Shown here piece after piece: positions 5,879 through 6,056 of a stretch of DNA of 6,056 nucleotides (within the stretch, counting starts at the first letter, position 1; every line of letters starts with the position of its first letter). The stretch is taken from the NCBI GenBank assembly GCA_003153875.1, contig PMBY01000153.1:4700-10755 (forward strand), given 5' to 3'. Both the position numbers and the translations under genes were made by a program. The notes beneath the pieces are model-generated. The model saw only the letters and a list, made by a program, of their open reading frames with translations. It was not told where the DNA came from and made no database searches. The stretch is from Myxococcales bacterium (lineage in GTDB: Bacteria > Myxococcota > Polyangia > Fen-1088).

Positions 5879-6056
5879 AACAACGATTGCACTACGCGAC
5901 CGGCGCCTTGTCAGTCGCCGCACTGCTGGCCCTGGGGGCATGCAGCGACCAGATTCATCTTGGCAGCGAATGGTTTGCCGATCACGAGACCGGAAATCTG
6001 TTCCAGTGGGCTGAGGGTGGGACCGGCGTGGGCGGACAGATCTTGTCATCGGATGC
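5875..6056 (+). CDS. Lipoprotein, possibly polysaccharide lyase/jelly-roll type (partial, 5' end only)
   Basis: The first 60 codons of a fourth operon gene; it runs off the window. The TTG at 5875 overlaps the TGA of the previous gene (TTGA). This start gives the basic n-region M-K-Q-R, a hydrophobic core and a lipobox LALGAC (Cys23). A later in-frame TTG at 5887 would lose the positive charges. The mature part begins CSDQIHLGSEW and continues FADHETGNLFQW, close in style to the 'DFETGDLSQW' opening of heparin-lyase-I-like and related jelly-roll proteins seen in soil bacteria. That resemblance is by eye on about 20 residues, so the family is only a suggestion; a carbohydrate-binding lipoprotein without lyase activity is equally possible. 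In the operon it would be the surface component of the sigma system. Confidence 0.7.
   Translation, partial: MKQRLHYATGALSVAALLALGACSDQIHLGSEWFADHETGNLFQWAEGGTGVGGQILSSD

Noticed and set aside
5078..6049. Reverse open frame of 323 codons
   Set aside because: Arg/Gly-rich product with no motif, lying antisense across two well-supported coupled genes; long antisense frames are common at this GC content.

Overview
The window looks like chromosomal DNA from a GC-rich member of the Myxococcota, most likely a Polyangia-type (Sorangium-like) myxobacterium. The grounds are high GC in third codon positions, lipoproteins with long Gly/Thr/Ser linkers of the 'TGGT' type, Asp-Ala low-complexity tracts inside secreted enzymes, and an ECF sigma factor followed by a membrane protein with a helical-repeat tail. 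This assignment is inferred from style, not from a marker gene.

Layout. Positions 1-21 hold the first seven codons of a leftward gene with a good ribosome binding site. A 238-base divergent spacer follows (22-259), holding one long imperfect inverted repeat and no other gene I can support. Next come two lipid-anchored glycoside hydrolases arranged tail to tail with one base between their stop codons: a rightward clan GH-A enzyme (260-1723) and a leftward GH5 endoglucanase-type enzyme (1725-3293). A perfect 8-bp hairpin lies just past the first stop. A 225-base divergent spacer (3294-3518) carries two adjacent 10-bp palindromes and a possible ECF-type promoter.

From 3519 to the right edge runs a tight rightward operon of four genes: a two-domain exported protein with a beta-barrel-like C-terminus, an ECF sigma factor, a single-pass membrane protein in the anti-sigma position with a TPR-like C-terminal tail, and the start of a lipoprotein whose mature N-terminus resembles polysaccharide lyase / jelly-roll proteins. 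The last three genes overlap their neighbours by four bases (ATGA and TTGA), so they are probably translationally coupled.

How the parts may fit. The two hydrolases would cut plant or microbial polysaccharide at the cell surface. The sigma operon looks like a trans-envelope signalling unit: envelope proteins sense something outside, the membrane protein holds or releases the sigma factor, and the sigma factor switches on targets. That the neighbouring hydrolases are targets is a hypothesis resting on proximity and on a weak promoter motif. No tRNA, rRNA, insertion sequence, CRISPR array or phage gene was seen. No gene-free stretch exceeds 300 bases.
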